Source of the DNA: Acetothermia bacterium UBA3571
GTDB lineage: Bacteria > Bipolaricaulota > Bipolaricaulia > Bipolaricaulales > Bipolaricaulaceae
DNA: 37,969 bases
Direction: 5' to 3'
NCBI GenBank assembly: GCA_002375995.1
Contig: DFNI01000038.1
Coordinates: forward strand, 1-37,969
Below are positions 1 to 8,217 of this stretch, in pieces (within the stretch, counting starts at the first letter, position 1; the number at the start of each line of letters is the position of its first letter). A model generated the notes under the pieces. The model made no database searches, had not been told where the DNA came from, and saw only the letters and a program-made list of their open reading frames with translations. The position numbers and the translations under genes were made by a program.

Positions 1-16
1 GCGCGCTTTCATAACA

Positions 17-118
17 TCACTTCTTCGTGGAAGGCCGCAAAGCCAACGCAGCGGGGCGGAAATTTGGCTCCAGGGGGGCTTCCACCTTGGGCGTGGGCAG
101 CAAGGGCTCCGTTCGCAC
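17..118 (-). CDS. possible small ORF (33 aa), weak
   Basis: A short minus-strand frame begins with GTG at 118, four bases after a clear AAGGAGG-type ribosome binding site, and ends with TGA at 17-19. The proline-rich product matches no family I recognise. A second ATG (positions 12-10) follows within five bases and runs off the left edge, so this could be the end of a minus-strand operon. The frame also stays open upstream into the start of the ThiF-family gene, so the true start is unclear. The ribosome binding site is the only real support, and it may be fortuitous. Confidence 0.2.
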   Translation of the reverse strand: MRTEPLLPTPKVEAPLEPNFRPAALALRPSTKK

Positions 119-220
119 TTTACCTCCTTGGATGGTATGCTGGTGTATAAGTATCTCCACTAGTACCCGGCGCCCGTCGAGTTGCCCGCGCCCCCGCCTT
201 CGGGGCAAGATCCCCTTGGG

Positions 221-1219
221 ATGGAGGAGAGGTTCAGCCGACAGGTCATCCTTTCCCAATTGGGACGCGAAGGACAACGGAGGCTTCATGTGGCCCGGGT
301 ATTGGTGGTGGGCTGTGGCGCCCTGGGGTCCCATACCGCCGCGGCGCTACTTAGGGCCGGGGCAAGGCGCCTGATCCTCGTCGACCGTGATATCCTGGAA
401 CTCCACAACCTCCACCGGGTAGCCCTCTACACCCAAGCTGATGTGGGACGCCCCAAGGCGGAGGCCCTGGCAGAGCACCTAGAAGCGATCGATCCCGCTG
501 CCCAGATACAGGTCCACGTGGCCCACTTCGGCCCCCGCGAAGCGGAGGAGCTCGTTCCCAAGGTGGATCTGGTCCTCGACGGGCTCGATAACCTAGAGAC
601 CCGCTACCTCCTCAACGATGCCTGCATCAAGTACGGGGTCCCCTGGATCTACGCCGCGGTCCTTGGGGTCTCCGGGATGACGATGCCCATCCACCCTCAT
701 CGGGGCCCTTGCCTGCGCTGCCTTTTCCCCACCCCTCCGCCTCCGGGGACGCTCCCCACTTGTGCCACCCACGGGATCCTAGGGCCGGTGCCAAAGGCGG
801 TGGGGGCGATCCAAGCAGCCATGGCCATCAGGTTCCTGGCGGAGGGTGTCTTTCCCGTGGGCAGACTCTTCCAGTTCGACTTCTGGAGCATGGATTTCCG
901 GGATATCGCGGTGGAGAGGCGTCCCGATTGTCCGGCCTGCGGGCGGGGCGAGTACGAGTTCCTTCGGGAGACATCCCGTACGGTCACCCTTTGCGGGGAC
1001 GCCGTTCACATACTGCCACACAGTCGGGAAGGGGTGGACCTGGAGCAGTTGGCGAACCGTCTCTCTTCCTTGGGAAAGGTGCGGCGGGGAAGCGGCGTCC
1101 TCTTCTTCGAGGTCGCCGGAATCTCCTTCACCGTGTTCCCCGACGGGAGGGCCATCATAAAGGGGGTAAAGGACCCCGCTCGGGCCCAGGCCCTCTACGA
1201 CCAATACATCTCCCGCTGA
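221..1219 (+). CDS. ThiF/MoeB/HesA-family E1-like adenylyltransferase
   Basis: The product (332 aa) is an E1-like enzyme, a family that adenylates the C-terminal glycine of a ThiS- or MoaD-type sulfur carrier using ATP. The nucleotide loop VVGCGALGSH lies near residue 28. Four zinc cysteines are visible as CLRC and CPAC. The TCATHGILGP segment carries the usual reactive cysteine region. About 75 C-terminal residues form an extra domain seen in longer ThiF-like proteins. ATG at 221 is chosen because MEERFSRQ is the family-typical N-terminus. A TTG at 182 would only add proline-rich residues. No carrier protein or sulfurtransferase gene is adjacent, so thiamine, molybdopterin and tRNA thiolation roles cannot be separated. 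Confidence 0.85.
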   Translation: MEERFSRQVILSQLGREGQRRLHVARVLVVGCGALGSHTAAALLRAGARRLILVDRDILELHNLHRVALYTQADVGRPKAEALAEHLEAIDPAAQIQVHVAHFGPREAEELVPKVDLVLDGLDNLETRYLLNDACIKYGVPWIYAAVLGVSGMTMPIHPHRGPCLRCLFPTPPPPGTLPTCATHGILGPVPKAVGAIQAAMAIRFLAEGVFPVGRLFQFDFWSMDFRDIAVERRPDCPACGRGEYEFLRETSRTVTLCGDAVHILPHSREGVDLEQLANRLSSLGKVRRGSGVLFFEVAGISFTVFPDGRAIIKGVKDPARAQALYDQYISR

Positions 1220-1223
1220 ACGT

Positions 1224-1826
1224 TTAAGTCGACGAGAAACGGATTCCCCGGGCCGAGGTGATGGCTTCCCCCCGGTAGAGGAACGTGATTTGGCGGAAAG
1301 CCGCGAGGAGGTCGAACTCGTTGAGCGCACTCACTCCATCCCGGGGTACCACCACCTTGATCCCCCGCAGCGCTCCCGAGGCGGCGGCATGCAGGACACA
1401 AATGTTGGCCACCGTGCCCACGATCACCAGGTTCCGGATTTTCCGCGCGGAGAGGATTCCCTCGAGCTCCGTGCCGAAGAACGGGTCGTAGGTGGTCTTC
1501 TGGATCACCGGTTCGCCCTCTCGGGGGTGAAGGTCGGGGACGATCTCCGCCCCCCAGGTGCCGGCCACCGCGTGTGGCGGCCAGATCTTGAACTCAGGGT
1601 CGTCGGGGGAATGCCAATCCTGGGTAAAGATCACCCCAACTCCCCCTTCCCTGGCCCGGGAAAGAAGCTTCCGGATGGGCTCTATTGTGGCCGGGGCTGT
1701 GGGAACGAAAAGGGCCCCTTTCTCGTTCACGAAGTCGTTCTGCATGTCCACCACCAAAACCGCCGTCCCTCGAACGGGAAGCTCGACTTCCTCGGTCCAG
1801 GGGATTTCGGGAACTTCTACCCTCAT
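1224..1826 (-). CDS. pncA: nicotinamidase / isochorismatase-family hydrolase
   Basis: The 200-aa product has the isochorismatase fold and probably deamidates nicotinamide to nicotinate. The catalytic triad is visible as Asp27 (VVDMQNDF), Lys110 (QKTTYD) and Cys143 (ANICVLHAA). The metal site is DWH...H at residues 70-85. The start ATG overlaps the pncB stop as ATGA, so the two genes are translationally coupled. That pairing, nicotinamidase followed by the enzyme using its product, supports a Preiss-Handler salvage role over isochorismatase. The stop lies 5 bases from the convergent ThiF-family gene stop, and no terminator is visible between them. Confidence 0.9.
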   Translation of the reverse strand: MRVEVPEIPWTEEVELPVRGTAVLVVDMQNDFVNEKGALFVPTAPATIEPIRKLLSRAREGGVGVIFTQDWHSPDDPEFKIWPPHAVAGTWGAEIVPDLHPREGEPVIQKTTYDPFFGTELEGILSARKIRNLVIVGTVANICVLHAAASGALRGIKVVVPRDGVSALNEFDLLAAFRQITFLYRGEAITSARGIRFSST

Positions 1827-3142
1827 TTCGCCCCCTTCAACATGGCCTCCAGGGTTGCGGAAAGGCGCACCGGGTACCGCGGGTCCCGGCAGGGCGTAAG
1901 ATCCGAAAGCTCCGGAGGGAGGGAGTAAACCCTTTCGCGAACTTCTTCCCGCCGTTGCGCAAGGTCGAGCCGGGGCAAAACCCTCTCCCCTCTCCTTACC
2001 ACCCGACGTAAGAGAGGCCTCCCTTTCCCGAACTCCTCGTCCAGGGCCACCGTATCGGTGAAGCCCTCCCGCCATACCTGGCATTTCCCAGGGATGGTGA
2101 GTTTTCCGGGGCTGCGCTTCATCCGCGGCCCCTTTTCGTCCTCGACGAGTTTGTAAACGCCCCCCAGGGCCGGCAGATCCCAGGAGACCCCCAGGCGGGT
2201 GCCCACGCCGTATCCCCGGGCCACTCCTCCCCGCCGCTTGAACTCCAGGATCCGTTGTTCATCGAGATCTCCCGAGACGAAGATCTCCACCTCCGGGCAC
2301 CCCTCTTCATCGAGGATCCTTCTTACCTCTTGTGATAACGCAGCGAGGTCACCGGAGTCCAACCGCACCGCGGGGAGCTTCCTCCCCTTTCCTCGAAGCT
2401 CTCGGGCCACGATAGCCGCATTTCGGGCCCCTTCCGCGACGTCGTAGGTGTCGATGAGCAACACGGGGTTCGGGTGGTCCTCGGCGAAGGCCCGGAACGC
2501 GGAGAGTTCGTCGGGGAACGAGAGCACATATGAGTGGGCCATGGTGCCCACCACGGGGATGCCGTAGAGCTTGCCGGCGAGGGTGTTGGAAGTGCCGTGG
2601 AAGCCGGTGAGGTAGCTCGCCCTGGCGGCATGCACCGCGGCCTCCATCCCGTGGTCCCGGCGCGGGCTGAAGTCCACCACGATCGCCTCTTCTCCGGCGG
2701 CGATGAGGATCCTTGCGGCCTTGGAGGCCACCAAGGTCTCGTAATTCAATATGTTTAACACGATGGTTTCGATGAGTTGCGCCTGGATTCGGGGAGCGGA
2801 CACGATGACCAAAGGTTCCCCGGGGAAGCAGACCTCCCCTTCCTCCATTGCCCAGATATCGCCCGTGAACTCGAAGTCAGCCAGGTAATCGAGGAACGCT
2901 TTGTCGAACAGCTTCAGGGACTCAAGGTATGCGAGGTCACTATTGGAAAAACGGAACTGCGCCAGGGCATCGAGAAAGGGGTCGAGGCCGGCGAAGATGA
3001 GGAAGCGACGGTTGGGGACAGGGGCCCGCACGAAGTAGGCGAACGTGGCCTCATCGTTCATATCCCGGAGAAAATAGGAATTCGCCATGGTCAGCTCGTA
3101 AAGGTCGAGAAAAAGTCCGCGGGTTTCGTTTTCGAGTCCCAT
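1823..3142 (-). CDS. pncB: nicotinate phosphoribosyltransferase
   Basis: The 439-aa protein joins nicotinate to PRPP, giving nicotinate mononucleotide for NAD synthesis. Family hallmarks are the N-terminal LDLYELTMANSYF, the SPRRDHGMEAA segment, the FHGTSNTLAGKLYGIP loop with catalytic-region histidine, GTMAHSYV, and the phosphate-binding LLIDTYDV stretch. Length and motifs fit the NAPRTase group shared by many bacteria and human NAPRT. The gene starts 3 bases after the upstream ATPase fusion gene, with an AAGGGGTGA binding site inside that gene's end, and overlaps pncA by four bases. The three genes therefore look like one minus-strand operon. Confidence 0.95.
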   Translation of the reverse strand: MGLENETRGLFLDLYELTMANSYFLRDMNDEATFAYFVRAPVPNRRFLIFAGLDPFLDALAQFRFSNSDLAYLESLKLFDKAFLDYLADFEFTGDIWAMEEGEVCFPGEPLVIVSAPRIQAQLIETIVLNILNYETLVASKAARILIAAGEEAIVVDFSPRRDHGMEAAVHAARASYLTGFHGTSNTLAGKLYGIPVVGTMAHSYVLSFPDELSAFRAFAEDHPNPVLLIDTYDVAEGARNAAIVARELRGKGRKLPAVRLDSGDLAALSQEVRRILDEEGCPEVEIFVSGDLDEQRILEFKRRGGVARGYGVGTRLGVSWDLPALGGVYKLVEDEKGPRMKRSPGKLTIPGKCQVWREGFTDTVALDEEFGKGRPLLRRVVRRGERVLPRLDLAQRREEVRERVYSLPPELSDLTPCRDPRYPVRLSATLEAMLKGAK

Positions 3143-3145
3143 CGC

Positions 3146-5356
3146 TCACCCCTTCTCGCTTCCAGATCTTCCGTCGCCCGTTTTCTTCTCACCATTCTTT
3201 TGCCTCAGGCGGACCCAGGTGCGCTGGCCCCGCTTGCCCTCGAACTCCACCGGCTCGGAGAACTTCCGCGCCTCCCCCAGCTCCCACACGTAGAGCTTTT
3301 CCCCCTTGGCGTACTCCCGGAGGAAACGCTCGTCGGCCAGGTGGCGGTCGGGATGTGCTCGGAGCTCCTCCACGCTGAAGGGACCCTTGCTTCCAGTGAT
3401 CTCCACCGTGCCGATCACCTTGTTACCACTTATCACCCCGACCCTCCCCCGAACGTCCGTGGGATAGCGGCGCACCTCCCACCGTTTCTTACCCTCCACG
3501 ATGTAAGTGGCGTATGGCTCCCGCACCCTGAACCCCCGTTCCGGCAGTTCGTCGGCCCGGAAAAGGGTCCCGTAGCCCACCATGTAAACGGCGTCGGGCT
3601 CCAGGGCCTCGAGGATCTCCCGCCGGTGGGTGACGAGTACCAAGGTGATCCGTTTCTCCCGGGAAAGCTGCGACATCCGCCGCGCTACACGCCTGGCAGT
3701 GGCCGGGTCCAGGTGAGCCCCGAACTCGTCGATGAGGACGAGGTTCGGCCGGTGCGCCAAGAGCCAGGCGAGCTTCGCCCGCTCCCGCTGCCCCGTGGAG
3801 AGCTCCCGGAACCGGGCCCGGTAGAGCACGGCGTCGGAGATCCCGGCGTAGTTCAGGATCTCGATGGCCAAAGCGGCATCCCCACAGATTCGGAATAGGA
3901 CCTCAATCACTGGCTCGTCCCCGAATTCCGGCTCCACCTCCCCGGGGATGAGTAGCTGGGGGCGGGCGTTCTCGGGAAGGTCCCATTCGCCGGCATCCGG
4001 GCGGTACAAGGGACCCCCATTTTCGGTGAGCAATCCCCAGAGGATGCGCAAAAGCGTGGTCTTCCCGCTCCCCGAGGCCCCCACGATGGCGGTGATAGTC
4101 TTGGGGCGGATCTCGATCTCGCCGTTCTTGATCACGTACCGCTGGATCACCCGCTCCCGGACCCCGAAGGCCTCCAGGGCTTCCTGCACCGGGGGGGAGA
4201 GGTCGTCCAGGGTGAGCTCGTTGGAATAGGACTTGAAAAGCTTCCGCAGGCGAATGGGGCGCGACAGGGGCTCTACAGGCGCAAAGCGCGGCCGGTAGAG
4301 CTTCCCCCGGTGATCCCTGGCCACGGGATCCCGTGAGAGGAAACCGTCGATGGCTTCCCGGGCCCGGTCGCTCAAGGGGAGATACAGCACGGGGCGGCCG
4401 GAGCCGGTATCCCATAAGTACACGAAGCCCGCCTTCTCCATGAACGGGTTGTAGCGGGCCATCATGGCGATGGTCTCCAGGGCCTCCTTTTCCTCCCGCA
4501 TATCCGGCACCCACCGCTCCCCCATCCACTCCACCAGGGCCCGGATCGCCAGCTGCCCCAGGCCGTCCACGCGGTAGTCGGGGTGGATCACCACCCGGGC
4601 GAGCCGCGCCACCGGGGACCGGGCTTCCTTCAACGCCTCGCCCTGGAGCTCCCACCACTCCTCCAAGGACTCTGCGTCCCGGGGCGCGAAGGGATGGGCG
4701 AACCAGTCGGACGGGAAGACTTTACGGCGGATGTCCCGTTGGATGGAACCGTCGGGAAGGCGGCGGTTCATGGCCGGGATCGGGGGGTCCACGCGTACAT
4801 ACCCCACGTATTGGGGCTCGTAAGGTTCCCGATCTAAAAGCTCCAGCACCAGGAACCGGGATGCCCGGGTGGCGTCCTTCAGATCGTGGAATCGCATGGA
4901 AGCACCACAGCCGGGGCAGCACGGGCGGGCGTTGGCTTCCTCATAGCGATCGCACGCTTCGCAGTGCCACAGGGCCAAAAGTTCCTCTTTGGAAGCGTAA
5001 TGGTATTGCTCCAATTCCACGATGGCCTCGTAGTCGCGTTCGTACCGGGCCTCCCGGGCGAGGATCCGGTAAGAATAGAGCAACTCCCCGGTTAGAGGAG
5101 ACGTACGCTCCAGGGCGTACTCCCGGGCGAAAAGGGGCCAGATCACTACCTCCCGCCGGAGCTCGTAATCGTCGAAGCCGATCTCCGCCTCCCGGGAGAG
5201 CGAAAGCTCGTACTCTCCGCCCACATCGAGCCATTGGGCCACCGTCCCCGTCATGGGGAGGCGGTATTTTCTGTTTTTGGCATCGCGCACGGTGACAAAG
5301 CCGAGATAGCGGTAATTGGATCTTCGGACCTCGACACGTTCCAACATCGCCTTCAT
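3146..5356 (-). CDS. COG2401-type fusion: zinc ribbon, GNAT, ABC ATPase, ASCH domain
   Basis: This 736-aa protein resembles the 'ABC-type ATPase fused to predicted acetyltransferase' group (COG2401), best known from archaea. In order: an unassigned N-terminal region (1-125); a zinc ribbon with CEAC and CPGC (132-150); a GNAT-like region with VVIHPDYRVDGLG (about 250-280); an ABC ATPase with Walker A GASGSGKT (426-433), signature LSTGQRER (519-526), Walker B LVLIDEFGAHLD and the VTH switch (575-577); then an ASCH/PUA-like domain from about 610 to 718. It has no membrane segments, so it is a soluble ATPase and not a transporter. The start is ATG 5356 because AGGAGGT lies five bases upstream; an ATG at 5377 has no such site. 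ASCH and zinc-ribbon domains suggest RNA binding. The substrate is unknown. Confidence 0.85.
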   Translation of the reverse strand: MKAMLERVEVRRSNYRYLGFVTVRDAKNRKYRLPMTGTVAQWLDVGGEYELSLSREAEIGFDDYELRREVVIWPLFAREYALERTSPLTGELLYSYRILAREARYERDYEAIVELEQYHYASKEELLALWHCEACDRYEEANARPCCPGCGASMRFHDLKDATRASRFLVLELLDREPYEPQYVGYVRVDPPIPAMNRRLPDGSIQRDIRRKVFPSDWFAHPFAPRDAESLEEWWELQGEALKEARSPVARLARVVIHPDYRVDGLGQLAIRALVEWMGERWVPDMREEKEALETIAMMARYNPFMEKAGFVYLWDTGSGRPVLYLPLSDRAREAIDGFLSRDPVARDHRGKLYRPRFAPVEPLSRPIRLRKLFKSYSNELTLDDLSPPVQEALEAFGVRERVIQRYVIKNGEIEIRPKTITAIVGASGSGKTTLLRILWGLLTENGGPLYRPDAGEWDLPENARPQLLIPGEVEPEFGDEPVIEVLFRICGDAALAIEILNYAGISDAVLYRARFRELSTGQRERAKLAWLLAHRPNLVLIDEFGAHLDPATARRVARRMSQLSREKRITLVLVTHRREILEALEPDAVYMVGYGTLFRADELPERGFRVREPYATYIVEGKKRWEVRRYPTDVRGRVGVISGNKVIGTVEITGSKGPFSVEELRAHPDRHLADERFLREYAKGEKLYVWELGEARKFSEPVEFEGKRGQRTWVRLRQKNGEKKTGDGRSGSEKG

Positions 5357-5414
5357 GGGCACCTCCTCATCGCGCATTTATAGCGCGGTTTCCGGTATGA
5401 TTGCACGAGGCGAT

Positions 5415-6074
5415 ATGGGTGTAGGGGATATATTCCTGAAGCTCCTCGTGGCAGCGGCACTGGGAGGGCTTATCGGCCTTGAGCGCGAAACCCACGGGCG
5501 CCCCGCGGGGCTGCGCACCAACATCCTCGTGTGTGTGGGGGCGGCGCTGGTGATGGCGGTGGCCAGGACATCAAGCTCCGGGGTGGTGGACCCCGGGCGG
5601 GCCATGGCCGGTGTGGTGACGGGGATCGGGTTCCTGGGAGCCGGGGCGATCATCAAGATGGGGAACATCGTGCGCGGCCTCACCACCGCGGCTTGTATTT
5701 GGCTTGTGGCCGCGCTGGGAATCGCCGTGGGTCAAGGGCTTTTCGTGCTCGCGTCCATCACCACGGGGGTGGCGCTATTTGTCCTCGTGGTGGTGGATCA
5801 TTTGAGCCGCGCTATCCCCGCCGTCACCTACCATACTGTAACCGTGGTGACCGATGCCCCGGATTTCACCGAGCTTTCCGCTACATGCCGTGAGCGGATC
5901 GAAGAGAAAGGGGTCCGGGTCCTGGCGGCGGAAGTAAGGAGCGAGGTAGCGGGCAAAACCGAGCTCATCTACCACGTCCGGGTGAAAGGAAAGGCGGGGG
6001 TGGAGACACTGGTCAAAGACCTCCTCGCCCTCCCCCAAGTAAGCGCCGCCTCCTGGGAGGATTTCCGGGGTTAG
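5415..6074 (+). CDS. MgtC/SapB-family membrane protein
   Basis: The 219-aa product has the MgtC signature: GGLIGLERETHGRPAGLRTN followed by VCVGAALVMAV, then TGIGFLGAGAII and RGLTTAACIW. About four to five hydrophobic segments fill the first 140 residues. A soluble C-terminal domain of about 75 residues follows. MgtC proteins are linked to growth in low magnesium and to control of the proton-driving ATP synthase in some pathogens, but most free-living homologues are uncharacterised. ATG 5415 is preceded by CGAGG; an upstream in-frame ATG at 5397 has no binding site. The gene is divergent from the ATPase fusion gene and converges with cdd, overlapping it by four bases. Confidence 0.85.
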   Translation: MGVGDIFLKLLVAAALGGLIGLERETHGRPAGLRTNILVCVGAALVMAVARTSSSGVVDPGRAMAGVVTGIGFLGAGAIIKMGNIVRGLTTAACIWLVAALGIAVGQGLFVLASITTGVALFVLVVVDHLSRAIPAVTYHTVTVVTDAPDFTELSATCRERIEEKGVRVLAAEVRSEVAGKTELIYHVRVKGKAGVETLVKDLLALPQVSAASWEDFRG

Positions 6075-6478
6075 GGTCCGCCACAGCCCTTGAGGGCATG
6101 GGGGCCGAACCCTTCGGGGAAGAGCTCCCGCAGGCGCGCCCGCTTGGTCCTTTTTCCATCGGCATCTGCCATGATCACGAGGAGGTCCGGGGCGAACTCG
6201 AAGAGCACTTGGCGGCAGGCGCCACAGGGGGAGCAAGGGCTGGCCCCACAGACGATGGCGATGGCGGTGAACTCCCTGGCTCCCTCGGAGATGGCCTTGA
6301 AGAGCGCCACCCGCTCGGCGCACATGGTGAGGCCGTAGGAGGCGTTCTCCACGTTGCACCCGGTGAAGATCCTCCCGTCGGCGGCCAAAAGTGCCGCCCC
6401 CACTGCGAACTTCGAATACGGGGCGTAGGCCCTCTCCCGCGCTTCCACCGCCCGCCGGATGAGCCCTTTTTCGTCCAT
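6071..6478 (-). CDS. cdd: cytidine deaminase
   Basis: This 135-aa enzyme deaminates cytidine and deoxycytidine to the uridine forms in pyrimidine salvage. Zinc ligands are visible as Cys53 (with the proton-shuttling Glu55 in MCAERVALF) and the PCGACRQ motif, Cys85 and Cys88. The substrate segment FTGCNVENASYG is intact, and the length matches the homotetrameric family. Its stop overlaps the end of the MgtC-like gene on the opposite strand. The acyl-CoA synthetase gene upstream on the same strand ends 48 bases before it, so the two may be co-transcribed. Confidence 0.95.
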   Translation of the reverse strand: MDEKGLIRRAVEARERAYAPYSKFAVGAALLAADGRIFTGCNVENASYGLTMCAERVALFKAISEGAREFTAIAIVCGASPCSPCGACRQVLFEFAPDLLVIMADADGKRTKRARLRELFPEGFGPHALKGCGGP

Positions 6479-6526
6479 CTTCCCCTTCCAGTACGGAAGC
6501 CTAGGCGCTTCGCGTCTCTCCGGCCC

Positions 6527-8164
6527 CTACTTTCCCGGAGGACGGAGGCCTTTTTTCTCGTATTCGCGTTTCCTGAGCTCGGCTCGCTTGATCTTTCCGC
6601 TGGAGGTCTTGGGGAGTTCCTCCACGAACTCGATCTCCCGGGGATACTTGTACGGCGCGGTGATCTCCTTTACGTAGTTCTGAAGTTCCCTCGCCAGCTC
6701 CTCCGAGGGCTCGTATCCCGGTGTGAGGATCACGAAGGCCTTGACGATCTCGCCGCGCTCGGGGTGGGGCGAGCCCACCACCGCCGCTTCCGCCACCGCG
6801 GGGTGCGATACCAGGGCCGACTCCACCTCGAACGGCCCGATCCGGTACCCCGCCGAGAGGATAATGTCGTCCGCCCGGCCCTCGAAGAAGAAATACCCTT
6901 CCTCATCGATCCGCACGAGATCCCCGGTGCGGTACCACTTGCCGGAGAAGACCTCCGCGGTGAGCTCTGGGTTCTTCCAGTAGCCGGCGAAGATCCCCGG
7001 GTTCCCAACCTCCACTGCCACCTCGCCGATACCTCCCGGGCCCACGGGATTCCCCTCCTCGTCGATCACCGTGGCGTTAGGCCCGGGGGTGGGAACGCCC
7101 ATGGAGCCGGGCTTCACCGGGAGGCCGGGGTAGTTGCACACCAAGCACACCGATTCCGTCTGGCCGTAGCCGTCCCGGATCGTAACCCCCAGGGCATCGC
7201 GGAAGGAGTCGATCACCTCGGCGTTCAGGGGCTCTCCCGCCGACAGGGCCTCTCGGAGCTTTATTTTCCCCCGGTAGCTTGCCAGGTTCGGCACGTGGGC
7301 CAGGATCATGCGGTATTCGGTGGGGGTGGCACAGAGCTTGGTGATGGGGTAGCGGGAGAGGATCTCCAGGTACCGCTCGGGATCGAAGCGCCCGTAGAAG
7401 GTGAACTGGGTGAGCCCGTGGGCCAGGCCCACCCCCACTGGGGACCAGTACCACTTGGCCCAACCCGGAGCGGTGGTGGCCCAGATGAAGTCGTCCGGGC
7501 CCACGTCCCACCAGTAGCGGGCGGTTATCCGTGAGTGACCATAGATCCACCGGTGTTTGTGCATCACCGGCTTGGGCTCGCCCGTGGTCCCGGAGGTGAA
7601 GTTGATGGTGATGGGATCCTCGGCGCCCACCGGGACCCGCTCTACCGCCGGGGCCTTCTCAATCTCTTCCTCGAAGGAGAGCCACCCTGGGCGCTTACCT
7701 CCGATGAGGACAAAGTGTTCCAGGGGGCACTCGCCTCTTACTTCCTCCACCTCATCAGCGGTGGAGGTATGGGCCACCACCACCCGCGCCCCCGAAACCT
7801 CGACCCGGTAGATGATGTCTTTCGCCCGCAGCATCTCCGTGCAGGGAACGGCCACGCCCCCGGCCTTGAAGGTCCCGATCTGGGCGATGAAGGCCTCGGG
7901 GAGCCGGGGAAAGATGTGAAGCACGGGATCGCCCTTCTTGACCCCGAGCTTCATCAGGACCGCGGCGAACCGCGAGGAGAGCTCGGAGAGCTCCCTCCAG
8001 GTCAAGGTACGCCGCTCGCCCGCCTCGGATTCCCACACCACCGCGGGCTTCTCCGGGTGCCGCCCGGCGTGGTCGTCCACCGCCTTGGCGATGCTGTAGT
8101 CCGCGGGGATGTCCCATTTAAACTCGCGCCTTTCCCGTTCGTACTCCTCCTTGGTCCAAGGCAC
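6527..8164 (-). CDS. AMP-forming acyl-CoA synthetase
   Basis: The 545-aa product belongs to the ANL superfamily and activates a carboxylic acid to its acyl-CoA by way of an acyl-adenylate. Key motifs are the P-loop FTSGTTGEPKP, the DGYGQTE adenine-binding motif, the hinge GRADDIILSAGYRIGP and the C-terminal acylation lysine in PKTSSGKIKR. Overall it looks closest to the acetyl/medium-chain (AcsM-like) group with YWWDVGPDD and APGWAKWYWSP. The exact acid cannot be read from sequence. The start is GTG at 8164 with a G-rich AAGGGGGG upstream. The gene is divergent from the uncharacterised gene at 8218. Confidence 0.9.
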   Translation of the reverse strand: MPWTKEEYERERREFKWDIPADYSIAKAVDDHAGRHPEKPAVVWESEAGERRTLTWRELSELSSRFAAVLMKLGVKKGDPVLHIFPRLPEAFIAQIGTFKAGGVAVPCTEMLRAKDIIYRVEVSGARVVVAHTSTADEVEEVRGECPLEHFVLIGGKRPGWLSFEEEIEKAPAVERVPVGAEDPITINFTSGTTGEPKPVMHKHRWIYGHSRITARYWWDVGPDDFIWATTAPGWAKWYWSPVGVGLAHGLTQFTFYGRFDPERYLEILSRYPITKLCATPTEYRMILAHVPNLASYRGKIKLREALSAGEPLNAEVIDSFRDALGVTIRDGYGQTESVCLVCNYPGLPVKPGSMGVPTPGPNATVIDEEGNPVGPGGIGEVAVEVGNPGIFAGYWKNPELTAEVFSGKWYRTGDLVRIDEEGYFFFEGRADDIILSAGYRIGPFEVESALVSHPAVAEAAVVGSPHPERGEIVKAFVILTPGYEPSEELARELQNYVKEITAPYKYPREIEFVEELPKTSSGKIKRAELRKREYEKKGLRPPGK

Positions 8165-8179
8165 CCTTTTATCCCCCCT

Positions 8180-8208
8180 TTGTCCGGACTTCCTTTTTGG
8201 GGTTATAT
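8180..8208 (+). promoter_or_regulatory. sigma70-type promoter, near-leaderless start
   Basis: A TTGTCC -35 (8180-8185) and TTATAT -10 (8203-8208) are separated by 17 bases. The -10 ends only nine bases before the ATG at 8218, and no Shine-Dalgarno sequence fits in between. Transcription would start at or next to the start codon, implying a leaderless mRNA. Confidence 0.5.
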
Positions 8209-8217
8209 CGTACCGCC

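Noticed and set aside
182..220. TTG start of the ThiF-family gene at 182
   Set aside because: It adds 13 proline-rich residues not typical of the family, and the family-typical N-terminus begins at ATG 221.
2777..3898. Plus-strand open frame of 373 codons opposite pncB and the ATPase fusion gene
   Set aside because: It overlaps two clear genes and its translation has no family features; it is a GC-rich shadow.
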